Both the position numbers and the translations under genes were made by a program. Source: an uncultured Bacteroidales bacterium (GTDB lineage: Bacteria > Bacteroidota > Bacteroidia > Bacteroidales > P3). From it: 64,000 nucleotides of DNA. Location: NCBI GenBank assembly GCA_937884485.1, contig CALGCG010000024.1:31198-95197 (forward strand), in the 5' to 3' direction. Below are positions 16,997 through 25,023 of the stretch, piece after piece. The notes beneath the pieces are model-generated. The model was not told the origin of the DNA. It did not search any database and was given only the letters and a program-made list of their open reading frames with translations. The first letter of the stretch is position 1; every line of letters begins with the position of its first letter.

Positions 16997-17998
16997 TTAT
17001 GATAGTTTTTTTTCAATAAACCGTAAAAGTTCAATTGGAGAAATTTGTTCCGTATAATGATAATCGACATGCTCCCGCCGCTTTATCTGTTCACATAATT
17101 CTGGAGTGATATCGGTTGCACTTTTAATTTGAAAAATGTAATTTGGATTATAGAAAGGAGCTTCGTGTATAAGTTTATTGTTTGTAATTATCTTTTTGCC
17201 AAACGCAATTGCTTCACACATTCGTTGTGTATATCCAACACCTCCATGCTGCATTATTTCAAGAGCACAATTAGCATGTAAAAAGTGTTGCAGATTGGTT
17301 TTATATGGAATTACCTCATCCACATAATCAATCTGGTCCTTATATATTTGCTCATTAGAATCGACCTTTACAAGATGGACGTCTGTTTTAACATCATTTT
17401 CCCATAATTTCTCCAAACAAGCCATGATTTCTGGCAGTCGATTTTTGGGCTGACCAAGGAAAAACACATCATAATCTGGCATATCGTCTATCTTTCCATG
17501 GAATGGGGAAAAAACAAGAGGATGGTATATGAAATTATATTTATTGCAATCATTCTGATCGAAAGAAAGCACTAAATCAAAGTCGGCTTTCGTCTTTTCT
17601 ACATCATTCACGCCTAATGTATGCCATAAATCAGTACAGATTAAAACAAATTTTGCCTCGGGATAATTATGTTTCAGAAAAGAGACATAATTGGCGAACT
17701 CCCCTTGAACCCACTCCGTATCAAAGATAAACACCAATTCTTTGTCATTGTCGAAGTCGTTTACAAAATATGAAGGGTACCAATAATTTGGCTTTAACCA
17801 TAAGTTGCCAAAAAAACTCTCCATTTTTCGATTGACACGGGGATGTCTATGTTGAACCTCATAAATATGTTTTTTTGCCCCATGCATATAAAAAGTGGGA
17901 GTGTTGATAAAGCGAGCATATGGTTTATCTTTCAAATCCGAAAATGACTGCTCATACAGGTCCCATTTTCGCCAGAATATCACATAGTTGTTCTCCAT
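16997..17998 (-). CDS. Putative GT-B-like glycosyltransferase
   Basis: 333 aa with no strong N-terminal signature. The C-terminal third has YVDEVIPYKTNLQHFLHANCALEIMQ, then GYTQRMCEAIAFGKKIITNN. This resembles the donor-binding half of GT-B transferases of the CgeB/GT1-like type, in which a conserved Glu follows a Gly-rich turn. The middle has VFFLGQPKNRLPEI. It is very AT-rich and surrounded by sugar-modifying genes, so a transferase role is reasonable, but donor and acceptor cannot be read from the sequence. Confidence 0.62.
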   Translation of the reverse strand: MENNYVIFWRKWDLYEQSFSDLKDKPYARFINTPTFYMHGAKKHIYEVQHRHPRVNRKMESFFGNLWLKPNYWYPSYFVNDFDNDKELVFIFDTEWVQGEFANYVSFLKHNYPEAKFVLICTDLWHTLGVNDVEKTKADFDLVLSFDQNDCNKYNFIYHPLVFSPFHGKIDDMPDYDVFFLGQPKNRLPEIMACLEKLWENDVKTDVHLVKVDSNEQIYKDQIDYVDEVIPYKTNLQHFLHANCALEIMQHGGVGYTQRMCEAIAFGKKIITNNKLIHEAPFYNPNYIFQIKSATDITPELCEQIKRREHVDYHYTEQISPIELLRFIEKKLS

Positions 17999-18007
17999 AA
18001 TCTCCCA

Positions 18008-19045
18008 CTAATTCAATGGGTTCGCTTTTGAATTATACCATTTCATAAACTCACCTATCCCATCTTTTAACGACCAGTGAGGACAATATCCCATGTCACT
18101 TTCAAGCCGCGACGTATCAGCAAAGGTTTGATATACATCGCCCGGCTGCATGGGAAGAAAAATCTTCTCTGCTTGCTTGCCATAGGCCTGTTCTATTTCG
18201 TTGATGAAATCCATCAGCCGCACTGGATGACCACAGCCTATGTTGTATATTCTATAAGCCACACTATTAGGACAATCTTCTGCTTTCAAATTGTAATCCA
18301 CCGCACATATTGTCCCTTCTACAATATCGTCAATATAGGTGAAATCACGAAGCATATCACCATTGTTAAATACTCTTATTGGCTCATTGTCGCGTATGGC
18401 CTTGGCAAAAATCATTGGCGACATATCAGGACGCCCCCACGGCCCATAAACGGTAAAGTAACGGAGCCCTATTGCATGTAGTCCATATAATTTACTATAG
18501 CAATGTGCCATCAACTCATTGCTCTTCTTGCTTGCCGCATACAGCGACACAGGGGTGTCCACCTTGTCTTCTTCATTGAACGGGGTCTTGCTATTCATGC
18601 CATACACCGATGAAGATGAAGCAAAAACCAACTTTTTCACTTGATGGAACCGGCAGGCCTCAAGAATGTTTAGAAACCCAACCAAGTTACTCTGCATATA
18701 GCTGTAGGGGTTGGCTATGCTATAGCGTACACCAGCCTGGGCGGCTAAATTTACAACAATACCAAAGTGTTCGTTTTCGAATAAGTAATCTAACAGCTGT
18801 TTTTCCTCAATTGACATCCGCATAAATCTCAAGCCAGGGTATTTCACGCTTTGGTACATCTTACAAAATGCCATCTCGTCATTCTCTATCTCAATACCAC
18901 ATTCACGAAGTCTGCCGTATTTGAGACGGGTATCATAATAGTCATTGATGTTGTCAATGCCCAATACTTCTTCTCCTCGTTCAGCCAACAATGCAGCCAC
19001 TCTTGCGCCAATAAAACCAGCTGCACCGGTAATTAGTATTTTCAT
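18008..19045 (-). CDS. UDP-glucuronate 4-epimerase-like SDR enzyme
   Basis: 345 aa extended short-chain dehydrogenase. ILITGAAGFIGARVA is the NAD site, FASSSSVYGMNSKTPF and SLYAASKKSNELMAH give the Ser/Tyr-x3-Lys catalytic set, and LRYFTVYGPWGRPDM follows as in CapI/LpsL-type UDP-glucuronate 4-epimerases. The reaction would be UDP-glucuronate to UDP-galacturonate in the cytosol, implying a uronic acid in the polymer. It is the first gene of the AT-rich block as read along the minus strand. A 190-bp gap separates it from the upstream wecB copy. Confidence 0.87.
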   Translation of the reverse strand: MKILITGAAGFIGARVAALLAERGEEVLGIDNINDYYDTRLKYGRLRECGIEIENDEMAFCKMYQSVKYPGLRFMRMSIEEKQLLDYLFENEHFGIVVNLAAQAGVRYSIANPYSYMQSNLVGFLNILEACRFHQVKKLVFASSSSVYGMNSKTPFNEEDKVDTPVSLYAASKKSNELMAHCYSKLYGLHAIGLRYFTVYGPWGRPDMSPMIFAKAIRDNEPIRVFNNGDMLRDFTYIDDIVEGTICAVDYNLKAEDCPNSVAYRIYNIGCGHPVRLMDFINEIEQAYGKQAEKIFLPMQPGDVYQTFADTSRLESDMGYCPHWSLKDGIGEFMKWYNSKANPLN

Positions 19046-19114
19046 AATAGTTTAATCATATTTTATAATATACTTTGATGTTTCCAATACATGTCGACAG
19101 CTAAGCTTTGCTGT

Positions 19115-19235
19115 CATAGTCCCACACAAAGCCATAGAGATGCGCATTGTGGAAGGTCTTGCGTGTAGGCAACACGAAGCCTGCAGGATTGTCGCTGCAA
19201 CGGGTCGGAAGCGAGAATGGCACTGGTGGGCGTTT
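19115..19235 (-). pseudogene. Possible gene remnant directly after the second wecB
   Basis: In the same frame as wecB, just beyond its TGA stop, 40 codons stay open and encode a peptide ending GFVLPTRKTFHNAHLYGFVW, then DYDSKA and a stop. The aromatic-rich content reads like the C-terminus of a real protein rather than noise, but I do not recognise the family. There is no start codon, so at best this is the tail of a displaced gene. Confidence 0.25.
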
Positions 19236-20339
19236 TCAGTTGTTAGCTATCACGTCGGCGATGCGTTGAGCGGCGTGTCCGTCGCCGAAGGGGTTGGCGG
19301 CGTGGGACATGGCGTGGTAGGGTTTTTCGTTGGTGAGCAGGTCGGTAACGGCGTCCACGATGGTCTTGAGGTCGGTGCCCACCAGACGGGCGGTGCCGGC
19401 CTCGATGGCCTCGGGTCGCTCGGTGGTGTCGCGCATCACCAGCACAGGTCTGCCAAAGGCGGGGGCCTCCTCCTGGATGCCACCGCTGTCGGTGAGGATC
19501 AATGTGCTCTGTTGCATCATGGCCACAAACGGCAGGTACGACAACGGCTCCAGCAGGTAGACGTTCTTCCGGCTGCCGTCGATGATTTCTTGTACCGGAC
19601 GGCGGATGTTGGGGTTGAGGTGGATGGGGTAGACGAAGTCCACGTCCTCGAACCGTGTGGCCAGCGTGTTGATGGCCTGGCAGATATTCCGCATGCCGTC
19701 GCCGAAATTCTCGCGGCGGTGGCCGGTGATGAGCACCATGCGGCGGCGCTCGTCGCGGCCGAACTGCGGCACCGCGGCTTTGCCCGACGCCACCACCCAG
19801 TGCAGCGCGTCGATGACGGTGTTGCCCGTCACCATGATATGGGCGTCGTCGACATTCTCCCGCAGCAGGTTCTTCCGGGCGGTCTCCGTGGGGGCGAAGT
19901 GCCAGGTGCAGAGGCGTCCGTTCAGCTGGCGGTTCATCTCCTCGGGCCAGGGGCTGTAGATGTTACCCGTGCGCAGGCCGGCTTCCACATGCCCCACGGG
20001 TATGTGCTGGTAGAAGGCAGCCAGCGCCGCGAAGGTCGACGTGGAGGTGTCGCCATGCACCAGCACCATGTCTGGCTGTTCTGCTGCCAACACATCACGC
20101 ATGCCAAGCAGTATGCGCGACGAAACATCGTAGAGGTCCTGCCCCGGCTGCATAATGTTCAGGTCGTGGTCGGGGTGTATGTCGAACACCTCCAGCATCT
20201 GGTCCAGCATCTCGCGGTGCTGGCCGGTGACGCAGACGCGGGTGTCGAATTCTCCCGGTCGGCTGCCGAGTTCTTTCACCAGGGGTGCCATCTTGATGGC
20301 CTCCGGACGCGTGCCGAAAACAATCAGTATCTTTTTCAT
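19236..20339 (-). CDS. wecB: UDP-N-acetylglucosamine 2-epimerase (non-hydrolysing), second copy
   Basis: 367 aa classical WecB. IVFGTRPEAIKMAPLV is at the N-terminus, VTGQHREMLDQML, VHGDTSTSTFAALAAFY and HVEAGLRTGNIYSPWPEE are in the middle, and LTDSGGIQEEAPAFG is in the C-terminal half. These are the substrate-binding and catalytic blocks of UDP-GlcNAc/UDP-ManNAc epimerase. The start at 20339 forms an ATGA overlap with the stop of the upstream SGNH-like gene; a longer in-frame extension is its shadow. It is GC-rich, unlike the epimerase just downstream, so a composition boundary falls near 19.1 kb. Confidence 0.93.
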   Translation of the reverse strand: MKKILIVFGTRPEAIKMAPLVKELGSRPGEFDTRVCVTGQHREMLDQMLEVFDIHPDHDLNIMQPGQDLYDVSSRILLGMRDVLAAEQPDMVLVHGDTSTSTFAALAAFYQHIPVGHVEAGLRTGNIYSPWPEEMNRQLNGRLCTWHFAPTETARKNLLRENVDDAHIMVTGNTVIDALHWVVASGKAAVPQFGRDERRRMVLITGHRRENFGDGMRNICQAINTLATRFEDVDFVYPIHLNPNIRRPVQEIIDGSRKNVYLLEPLSYLPFVAMMQQSTLILTDSGGIQEEAPAFGRPVLVMRDTTERPEAIEAGTARLVGTDLKTIVDAVTDLLTNEKPYHAMSHAANPFGDGHAAQRIADVIANN

Positions 20340-21265
20340 TGCAATAGTTTCTTTAAATCCTGTGCCAGCTTCATCGAGAACTGCTCCGCACCGCGGCGGT
20401 TCAGGTGGCTGGCGTTGTAGAAGTTGAGGGTGTCGTGGCTGACGCTGTCGTAGGTGTAGTTGAGTATGGGGTAGCCGTAGCGGTCGGCAATCTGCCGGTA
20501 GAAGGCGAACATCGAGTCGGCGGCGCTGCCCATCTTCTCGGTGACTCCGATATAAATAGGTGCGTATACCATCACCACCTCGATGCCTTCCTGCTTGCAC
20601 TGATGCAGGTACTCTTCAAAAATCGCGGCAGCTTCGGGATTGACGATGAACTCGATGGTGTCGATGGTGGAAAAAACAGTGCCGTCCCACGGACTGTCAT
20701 GTTCTATATAGCCCTTGTATGGAGGGGCGTAAGGGCTTTCCTTGCGGGGCTTCAATCCGTTGAGGATTAGCTTGTGGTAGCCGGCATAGCGCACCAGCGG
20801 CAGCATCCGGTCGGCCCAGGTGAAGCCTTCGCGGTTGGCAATTTCATCAAACAGCGCCCTGTCGTCAGGCAGGTAGGGTAGGTACTGCTCCCGTTCGTAG
20901 CCGTTGCTCATCATCAGGGTGCCGGCGTCGATGTTCTGTATGATGACTTTCGGTTTGGGGCAGTGGCGGCGGTAGAAGTTGTAGATGGCCACCTCGGCAT
21001 CGATGCAACGGCCGTCGACGCTGATATTGTAGCTGTTGAAGCCGGTGAGGCTGTCGATAATGCGCGGTGAGTATTGTACTTGCCCGCGCGAAGAGCCCAT
21101 GATCAAGGCGTCGCACTGCAGGCTGTCGTTGCAGATGGCGTTGTAGGTGTGGAACATCCGCGCGTCGGAATGCCTGAGGTTCTTGGTTATCAGCCAGTCC
21201 AATCCGCAGGCCAACACAAAGAGTGCCGCTACAGTGATTGCAAGTTTTGTTAGAAAGCGACGCAT
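20336..21265 (-). CDS. SGNH-like membrane-anchored protein, partner of the MBOAT acyltransferase
   Basis: 309 aa with one N-terminal membrane anchor (LAITVAALFVLACGLDWLI) and a periplasmic domain. ALIMGSSRGQVQY supplies a GxS-type nucleophile block (SGNH block I), and NASHLNRRGAEQF near the C-terminus matches the last SGNH block with its His. The position right after an MBOAT gene mirrors AlgI/AlgJ-type and PatA/PatB-type pairs, in which the SGNH protein passes the acetyl group to the polymer in the periplasm. No family name can be given with certainty. Confidence 0.72.
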   Translation of the reverse strand: MRRFLTKLAITVAALFVLACGLDWLITKNLRHSDARMFHTYNAICNDSLQCDALIMGSSRGQVQYSPRIIDSLTGFNSYNISVDGRCIDAEVAIYNFYRRHCPKPKVIIQNIDAGTLMMSNGYEREQYLPYLPDDRALFDEIANREGFTWADRMLPLVRYAGYHKLILNGLKPRKESPYAPPYKGYIEHDSPWDGTVFSTIDTIEFIVNPEAAAIFEEYLHQCKQEGIEVVMVYAPIYIGVTEKMGSAADSMFAFYRQIADRYGYPILNYTYDSVSHDTLNFYNASHLNRRGAEQFSMKLAQDLKKLLQ

Positions 21266-21312
21266 GGATTATGTGAGGGTTTTCTGTTAGTACTGATGGC
21301 TCTGATTGAGCT

Positions 21313-22728
21313 TCAGAACTGGAAGTAGATGAATGTCTCGTTGAAAATACCGTAAACGAATATCATGGCCAAGGTCGTCAGGTAGCAGGCATAGCGCACC
21401 ACGCCGTATCTTACACCGCTCATGTCGAGCCCGTGTTCGCGGCCCCGTTGCAGCCATTCCACCACGAGCATCAGCATCACGAAAACGATGGAGCGCATCG
21501 GCGGATTGAAACTCGCCATGCCGCCGCTGACCATGCCGTTGTAGAATTCCATGGCTTCTCCGATGCTCTGGCTGCGGAAGAGCACCCATCCCAGGGCCGC
21601 CAGCACAAAGGTCAGGGCCATCTGTCCCAACTCCTTGATTCCCGGCAGCCAACGTCCTTCGGCAACGGTGTCGGTATACTTGCGGTTCTTGCCCAGCAGG
21701 ATGAGGGGCAGGAAGAGGCAGGCGTGGAAAGCACCCCAGGCCAGGAAGGTCCAGTTGGCGCCATGCCACAGGCCGCTGACAAGGAAGATGACAAACGTGT
21801 TGCGCACCACCTTCCACTTCGCCACACGGCTGCCCCCGAGGGGGATGTAGACGTAGTCGCGGAACCAGGTGGTGAGGCTGATGTGCCAACGGCGCCAGAA
21901 CTCGGCAATGTCGCGACTGAAGTAGGGCACGTTGAAGTTGCGCATCAGTTTGATTCCAAACAGCTTGGCGCAGCCGATGGCTATGTCGCTGTAGCCCGAG
22001 AAGTCGCAGTAGATCTGGATGGAAAAAAGCACGGCGGCTGTAGCAAGATTGAGGCTGCTCTGTCCACCGATGTCTCCCCATACTTCATCTACAAAGACGG
22101 CGCAGTTGTCGGCCACGACCACCTTCTTGAAGAATCCCCACAGCATCTGGCGCACGCCGTCGACGGCCATCGCATAGTCGAACTTCCTCTCCCTCAGGAA
22201 CTGCGGCAGCAGGTTCGTGGCCCTCTCGATGGGGCCCGCCACCAGCTGGGGGAAGAAGCTGACGTAGGCGAAGAAGGCCACGGCGTCTTTCGTCGGGGCT
22301 ATCTTGCCCCGATAGACGTCGATGCTGTAGCTCAACGCCTGGAAGGTGTAGAACGAGATGCCCACGGGCAGTATCAGGTTCAGCATCACGCTGTCGCCGC
22401 TGCATCCCAACAGGCGTGCCAACTCGGAGGCGAAGAAGTCGTAGTATTTGAACAGCCCCAGGATGCCCAGGTTCAGCCCGATGTTGGTCCACATGACGGC
22501 CAGGTTGCGCCGCCGGCTGCTTTCGGGCCTGATCATCAGGCCGCTGGCGTAGGAACAGGCGGTGGTGAAGGCCATGAGCAGCAGGAACCGCCAGTCCCAC
22601 CAGCCGTAGAACAGATAGCTCGCCACCACCACCAGCAGGTTCTGCCAGCGCACCTGCCGCCGCAGCACCCAGTAGAGGGCGAAGACCGCCGGCAGGAAAA
22701 CCATGAATTCAATCGAGGTGAAAAGCAT
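21313..22728 (-). CDS. MBOAT family O-acyltransferase (AlgI-like)
   Basis: 471 aa multi-pass membrane protein. It starts MLFTSIEFMVFLPAVFALYW, has LLVVVASYLFYGWWDWRFL in the second helix, and GRISFYTF-like segments of the AlgI group (here VGISFYTFQALSYSIDVYRG). The invariant His lies in SGLWHGANWTFLAWGAFH, and FWRRWHISLTTWFRDYVY is the other conserved AlgI block. It moves acetyl groups across the inner membrane for O-acetylation of a surface polymer. The next gene encodes its likely SGNH partner, 47 bp downstream. Confidence 0.93.
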   Translation of the reverse strand: MLFTSIEFMVFLPAVFALYWVLRRQVRWQNLLVVVASYLFYGWWDWRFLLLMAFTTACSYASGLMIRPESSRRRNLAVMWTNIGLNLGILGLFKYYDFFASELARLLGCSGDSVMLNLILPVGISFYTFQALSYSIDVYRGKIAPTKDAVAFFAYVSFFPQLVAGPIERATNLLPQFLRERKFDYAMAVDGVRQMLWGFFKKVVVADNCAVFVDEVWGDIGGQSSLNLATAAVLFSIQIYCDFSGYSDIAIGCAKLFGIKLMRNFNVPYFSRDIAEFWRRWHISLTTWFRDYVYIPLGGSRVAKWKVVRNTFVIFLVSGLWHGANWTFLAWGAFHACLFLPLILLGKNRKYTDTVAEGRWLPGIKELGQMALTFVLAALGWVLFRSQSIGEAMEFYNGMVSGGMASFNPPMRSIVFVMLMLVVEWLQRGREHGLDMSGVRYGVVRYACYLTTLAMIFVYGIFNETFIYFQF

Positions 22729-22744
22729 ATCTCAGAAGGGGGCG

Positions 22745-22871
22745 ACTGCCATTTTGTCAGTCCCAAAACCCTGTTTTCACCCTATCAACACCCACTTTGG
22801 TGGGAGTTGGGTGGGAGTTGATAGGGTGTTGGTAGGTAGATGGTAGGTACAGGACTGCCATTTTGTCAGTC
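22745..22871. repeat. Intergenic repeat: paired CTGCCATTTTGTCAGTC boxes around a GGGAGTTG minisatellite
   Basis: The 17-mer CTGCCATTTTGTCAGTC occurs twice (near 22747 and 22854). Between them lie CCCTATCAACACCCA and several GGTGGGAGTTG-like units ending GATAGGGTGTTGG, so a stem can form. The core resembles the repeat at 9395-9474, showing a dispersed family placed between polysaccharide genes. Confidence 0.75.
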
Positions 22872-22875
22872 GAGT

Positions 22876-23814
22876 TTATTGTGTTAAAAATTCATAAAAA
22901 CGGAACAGCGAGGGGTGGATGCGGATGAGGCGGTAGAGGCGGCGGTGGCGGGGGGTGAGGCAGACGGTGCGGAACTGCCGCCAGTCGACCCACCGCTGCA
23001 TCTCGCGGTCGATGTTGCCGTAGAGGTCCTTCGTTTTGCGGGAGAAGAGGTTGATGTAGTTCGAGGCCAACACACGGTAGATGGCCTTCTTGTCCACGCC
23101 CTGGAGGGGGATGAAGAGGTCGGCGAGCAGGCGTTGCACACGCAGGCTGTCGTCGAAGCGGCGACGGTCGACGGTGGTGGTGATGCTGTTCGCGCGTATC
23201 CTATATATATACAGGCAGGGGGTGATGGTTCTCAGCGTCTTGGCGGCGAGCATGGCCTGGGTGGTGAAGAGGTCGTCCTCGGCGCGGAGGATGCCGTCGG
23301 CGAAGCGCAGGTTGTTGTCTATCAGGAACTGGCGACGGTAGGCCCGCTGCCAGATGCATACGAAATGGATGTCCGTGGCCTCCAGGCGGTGGCGGCAGAA
23401 GTAGGTCCAGCCGTCGGAGGTTTCGGGTTGGCGGATGGTGGGGTGGTAGGTCTGTTCGCCGGTGGCGTCGTGCAGCTTCTTGGCGTTGAAGGCTATGATG
23501 TCTTCGCCTGAGAGCTCGGCGGCGAGGGTCTCGAGGGCGCCGTCGGTGAGGAGGTCGTCGCTGTCCACGAAGAGGATGTACTCGCCCCGGGCCTCGTCGA
23601 GGCCGCGGTTGCGGGCGGTGCTCATGCCGCGGTTCGCCTGGTGGATGGTTTTCACGTCGGGGTAGCGTTCCAGCAGGGCCGCCGTGCCGTCGGTGCTGCC
23701 GTCGTCGACGACGATGACCTCGCAGCCCTGGCGTTCCTGCGCGAGGATGCTGTCGAGGCACTGCTGCAGGTAGGCTTCGGCGTTGTAGGTGGGTATGATG
23801 ATGGAGAGTTTCAT
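22876..23814 (-). CDS. Glycosyltransferase family 2
   Basis: 312 aa from MKLSIIIPTYNAEAYLQQCL; the 40 extra codons upstream overlap the transposase gene and are not family-like. EVIVVDDGSTDGT, NRGMSTARNRGLDEARGEY and LFVDSDDLLTDGA (DXD) are the GT-A donor-binding blocks. EDDLFTTQAMLAA matches the acceptor-side ED motif. The start overlaps the stop of the upstream transposase-like gene as ATGA (23811-23814). That is surprising for a mobile gene and means the two are translated together. The gene is very GC-rich. Confidence 0.9.
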   Translation of the reverse strand: MKLSIIIPTYNAEAYLQQCLDSILAQERQGCEVIVVDDGSTDGTAALLERYPDVKTIHQANRGMSTARNRGLDEARGEYILFVDSDDLLTDGALETLAAELSGEDIIAFNAKKLHDATGEQTYHPTIRQPETSDGWTYFCRHRLEATDIHFVCIWQRAYRRQFLIDNNLRFADGILRAEDDLFTTQAMLAAKTLRTITPCLYIYRIRANSITTTVDRRRFDDSLRVQRLLADLFIPLQGVDKKAIYRVLASNYINLFSRKTKDLYGNIDREMQRWVDWRQFRTVCLTPRHRRLYRLIRIHPSLFRFYEFLTQ

Positions 23815-25001
23815 AAGGTGGAGGCAATGGTTTCGGCCATGGTGTTCAGCGCGTTGCATTGTTCGCGACTGACAACGGTATGGGTGGCGTGGTGTTTCCA
23901 TGGGGCCAGTTGCAGCAGGCGTCCTTCGGCGCAAGCGTAGAAGGATTGCCCTACGGGCTTGTACAGGTCGGGGAATCCGTTTTCCATGAGGTGTATCAGT
24001 GTGCGGTGGTTTTCGCTGGCCTTTAGGGCTATGGCTTTCTCGGCTTCCGATATGAAGGCGCCGATGAGTACGGTGCCTTTTTGCGAGGCTTCGGCGCAGC
24101 GGGAGGCGTAGGCATTGAGTTCGGCGGGCGACCAGTGGCGGCGGCAGTGTACGGCCATGAGGGGTGCTTGCAGGAGAGCGAGGTTGCCGATGGCGTCGAA
24201 GGTGTGGCCGGCCACGGTGATGTTGCGGTGGAGGGTGAAGTAGGGACTGTTGTCGCGCTTGAGGAGCAGGCGGCGGGGGTTGTCGCGTATGTAGTCTATC
24301 ATGCGCTGCAGCTGGCCTTTGCCTTGGAGGATGCGGTCGTTGTAGCCCTCGGCGAAGAGGCGGCGGAAGACTTTCTCCTGCGACGCAAGCGTCGCAGCAC
24401 CCGACAAAGGAGCAGAAAACGGCACCTCTTTTCCAGTGTCATTTGTTGTCCCCGTTCCTTTGTCCTCTCCGGTTCCCGTCTTTGTCCCCGTTCCTTTGTT
24501 CTCTCCGGTTCCCGTCTTTGTCCCCGTTCCTTTGTTCTCTCCGGTTCCCGCCGTTTCGTCTTTTGTTGTCCCCGTTCCTTTGTCCTCTCTGGTTTCCGTC
24601 TTTGTCCCCGCTCCTTTGTTCTGTGCAAGGGCGCTTGCGCCCGCCGGTGGCTTTGTCGGCGCCAGCCGCCCATAGGCATGCCCGCAAGCTATTTTCCACG
24701 ACGAGAAGAGGCTCCCCAGCGGCTTGTCAAGCCTCTCTGTGACTTGGATGATGACATGCACATGATCCGGCATCACCTGGTGTTGCAGCAGCCTCAGTTG
24801 TGGATATCGTTGGCAAAGGGAGTACAGCTCGTAGCGTACGGCCACTCCCAGCGGCGTCAGTTCGATATGCGCTGTATGCGCGTCGCCTGCCACCTTTCCC
24901 AATAGGGGCCGTCGCCCTTCCACGGTCACCGTCAGCATGTATATGCAGGGCGACTTGTAGTCGTGGTTAGAACAGCGCTGTATCTGGGGTTTGTCGGCCA
25001 T
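23811..25001 (-). CDS. REP-associated (HUH, IS200-like) transposase with C-terminal extension and internal repeats
   Basis: 396 aa. LLQHQVMPDHVHVIIQV (His80-x-His82) is the HUH metal site of the Y1/Transposase_17 superfamily. FAEGYNDRILQ offers the catalytic Tyr (Tyr220), and MIDYIRDNPRR matches the conserved YI-x2-NP block of REP-associated tyrosine transposases (RAYTs). Between His and Tyr, residues about 117-207 are filled by a Gly-Thr-Lys minisatellite flanked by two palindromic repeats. Without it, the His-Tyr spacing is near 50, as expected. Residues about 260-396 form a further domain (KGTVLIGAFISEAEKAIALK; LLQLAPWKHH) with a vague DprA/Rossmann look. It overlaps the downstream GT2 gene by ATGA. 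Family likely; activity uncertain. Confidence 0.78.
   Translation of the reverse strand: MADKPQIQRCSNHDYKSPCIYMLTVTVEGRRPLLGKVAGDAHTAHIELTPLGVAVRYELYSLCQRYPQLRLLQHQVMPDHVHVIIQVTERLDKPLGSLFSSWKIACGHAYGRLAPTKPPAGASALAQNKGAGTKTETREDKGTGTTKDETAGTGENKGTGTKTGTGENKGTGTKTGTGEDKGTGTTNDTGKEVPFSAPLSGAATLASQEKVFRRLFAEGYNDRILQGKGQLQRMIDYIRDNPRRLLLKRDNSPYFTLHRNITVAGHTFDAIGNLALLQAPLMAVHCRRHWSPAELNAYASRCAEASQKGTVLIGAFISEAEKAIALKASENHRTLIHLMENGFPDLYKPVGQSFYACAEGRLLQLAPWKHHATHTVVSREQCNALNTMAETIASTL
24380..24413 (-). repeat. Palindromic repeat copy inside the transposase gene (minus orientation)
   Basis: The minus strand reads GCTCCTTTGTCGGGTG, then GCGACGCTTGCGTCGC; GCGACGCTTGCGTCGC is itself near-palindromic around GCTTGC. 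It encodes SAPLSGAATLAS, the same peptide frame as the copy in the GT2 gene at 12.3 kb. Confidence 0.8.
24432..24609 (-). repeat. 36-bp minisatellite coding a 12-residue Gly-Thr-Lys repeat
   Basis: About five units of 36 bp (one longer by 12 bp). The repeated peptide is GTGENKGTGTKT with small variations. Each DNA unit contains TTCCTTTGTYCTCT, close to the GCTCCTTTGT head of the neighbouring palindromic repeats, suggesting that the array expanded from such a head. The period is a multiple of three, so copy-number change keeps the frame. Confidence 0.88.
24610..24645 (+). repeat. Palindromic repeat copy inside the transposase gene (plus orientation)
   Basis: The plus strand reads GCTCCTTTGTTCTGTG, then AAGGGCGCTTGCGCCC, a perfect GGGCGC/GCGCCC stem with a TT-type centre. 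It faces the copy at 24380-24413 head to head across the minisatellite. Confidence 0.78.
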
Positions 25002-25023
25002 TATCCTGTCTTGGTTTTTCTTC

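Noticed and set aside
23815..23934. Upstream extension of the GT2 gene at 22876
   Set aside because: Lies inside the transposase gene; the GT2 fold begins at MKLSIIIPTYN, whose ATG forms the usual ATGA overlap.
24380..24645. Could the repeats in the transposase gene be a CRISPR array?
   Set aside because: Units are contiguous 36-bp minisatellites with no unique spacers and are translated in frame.
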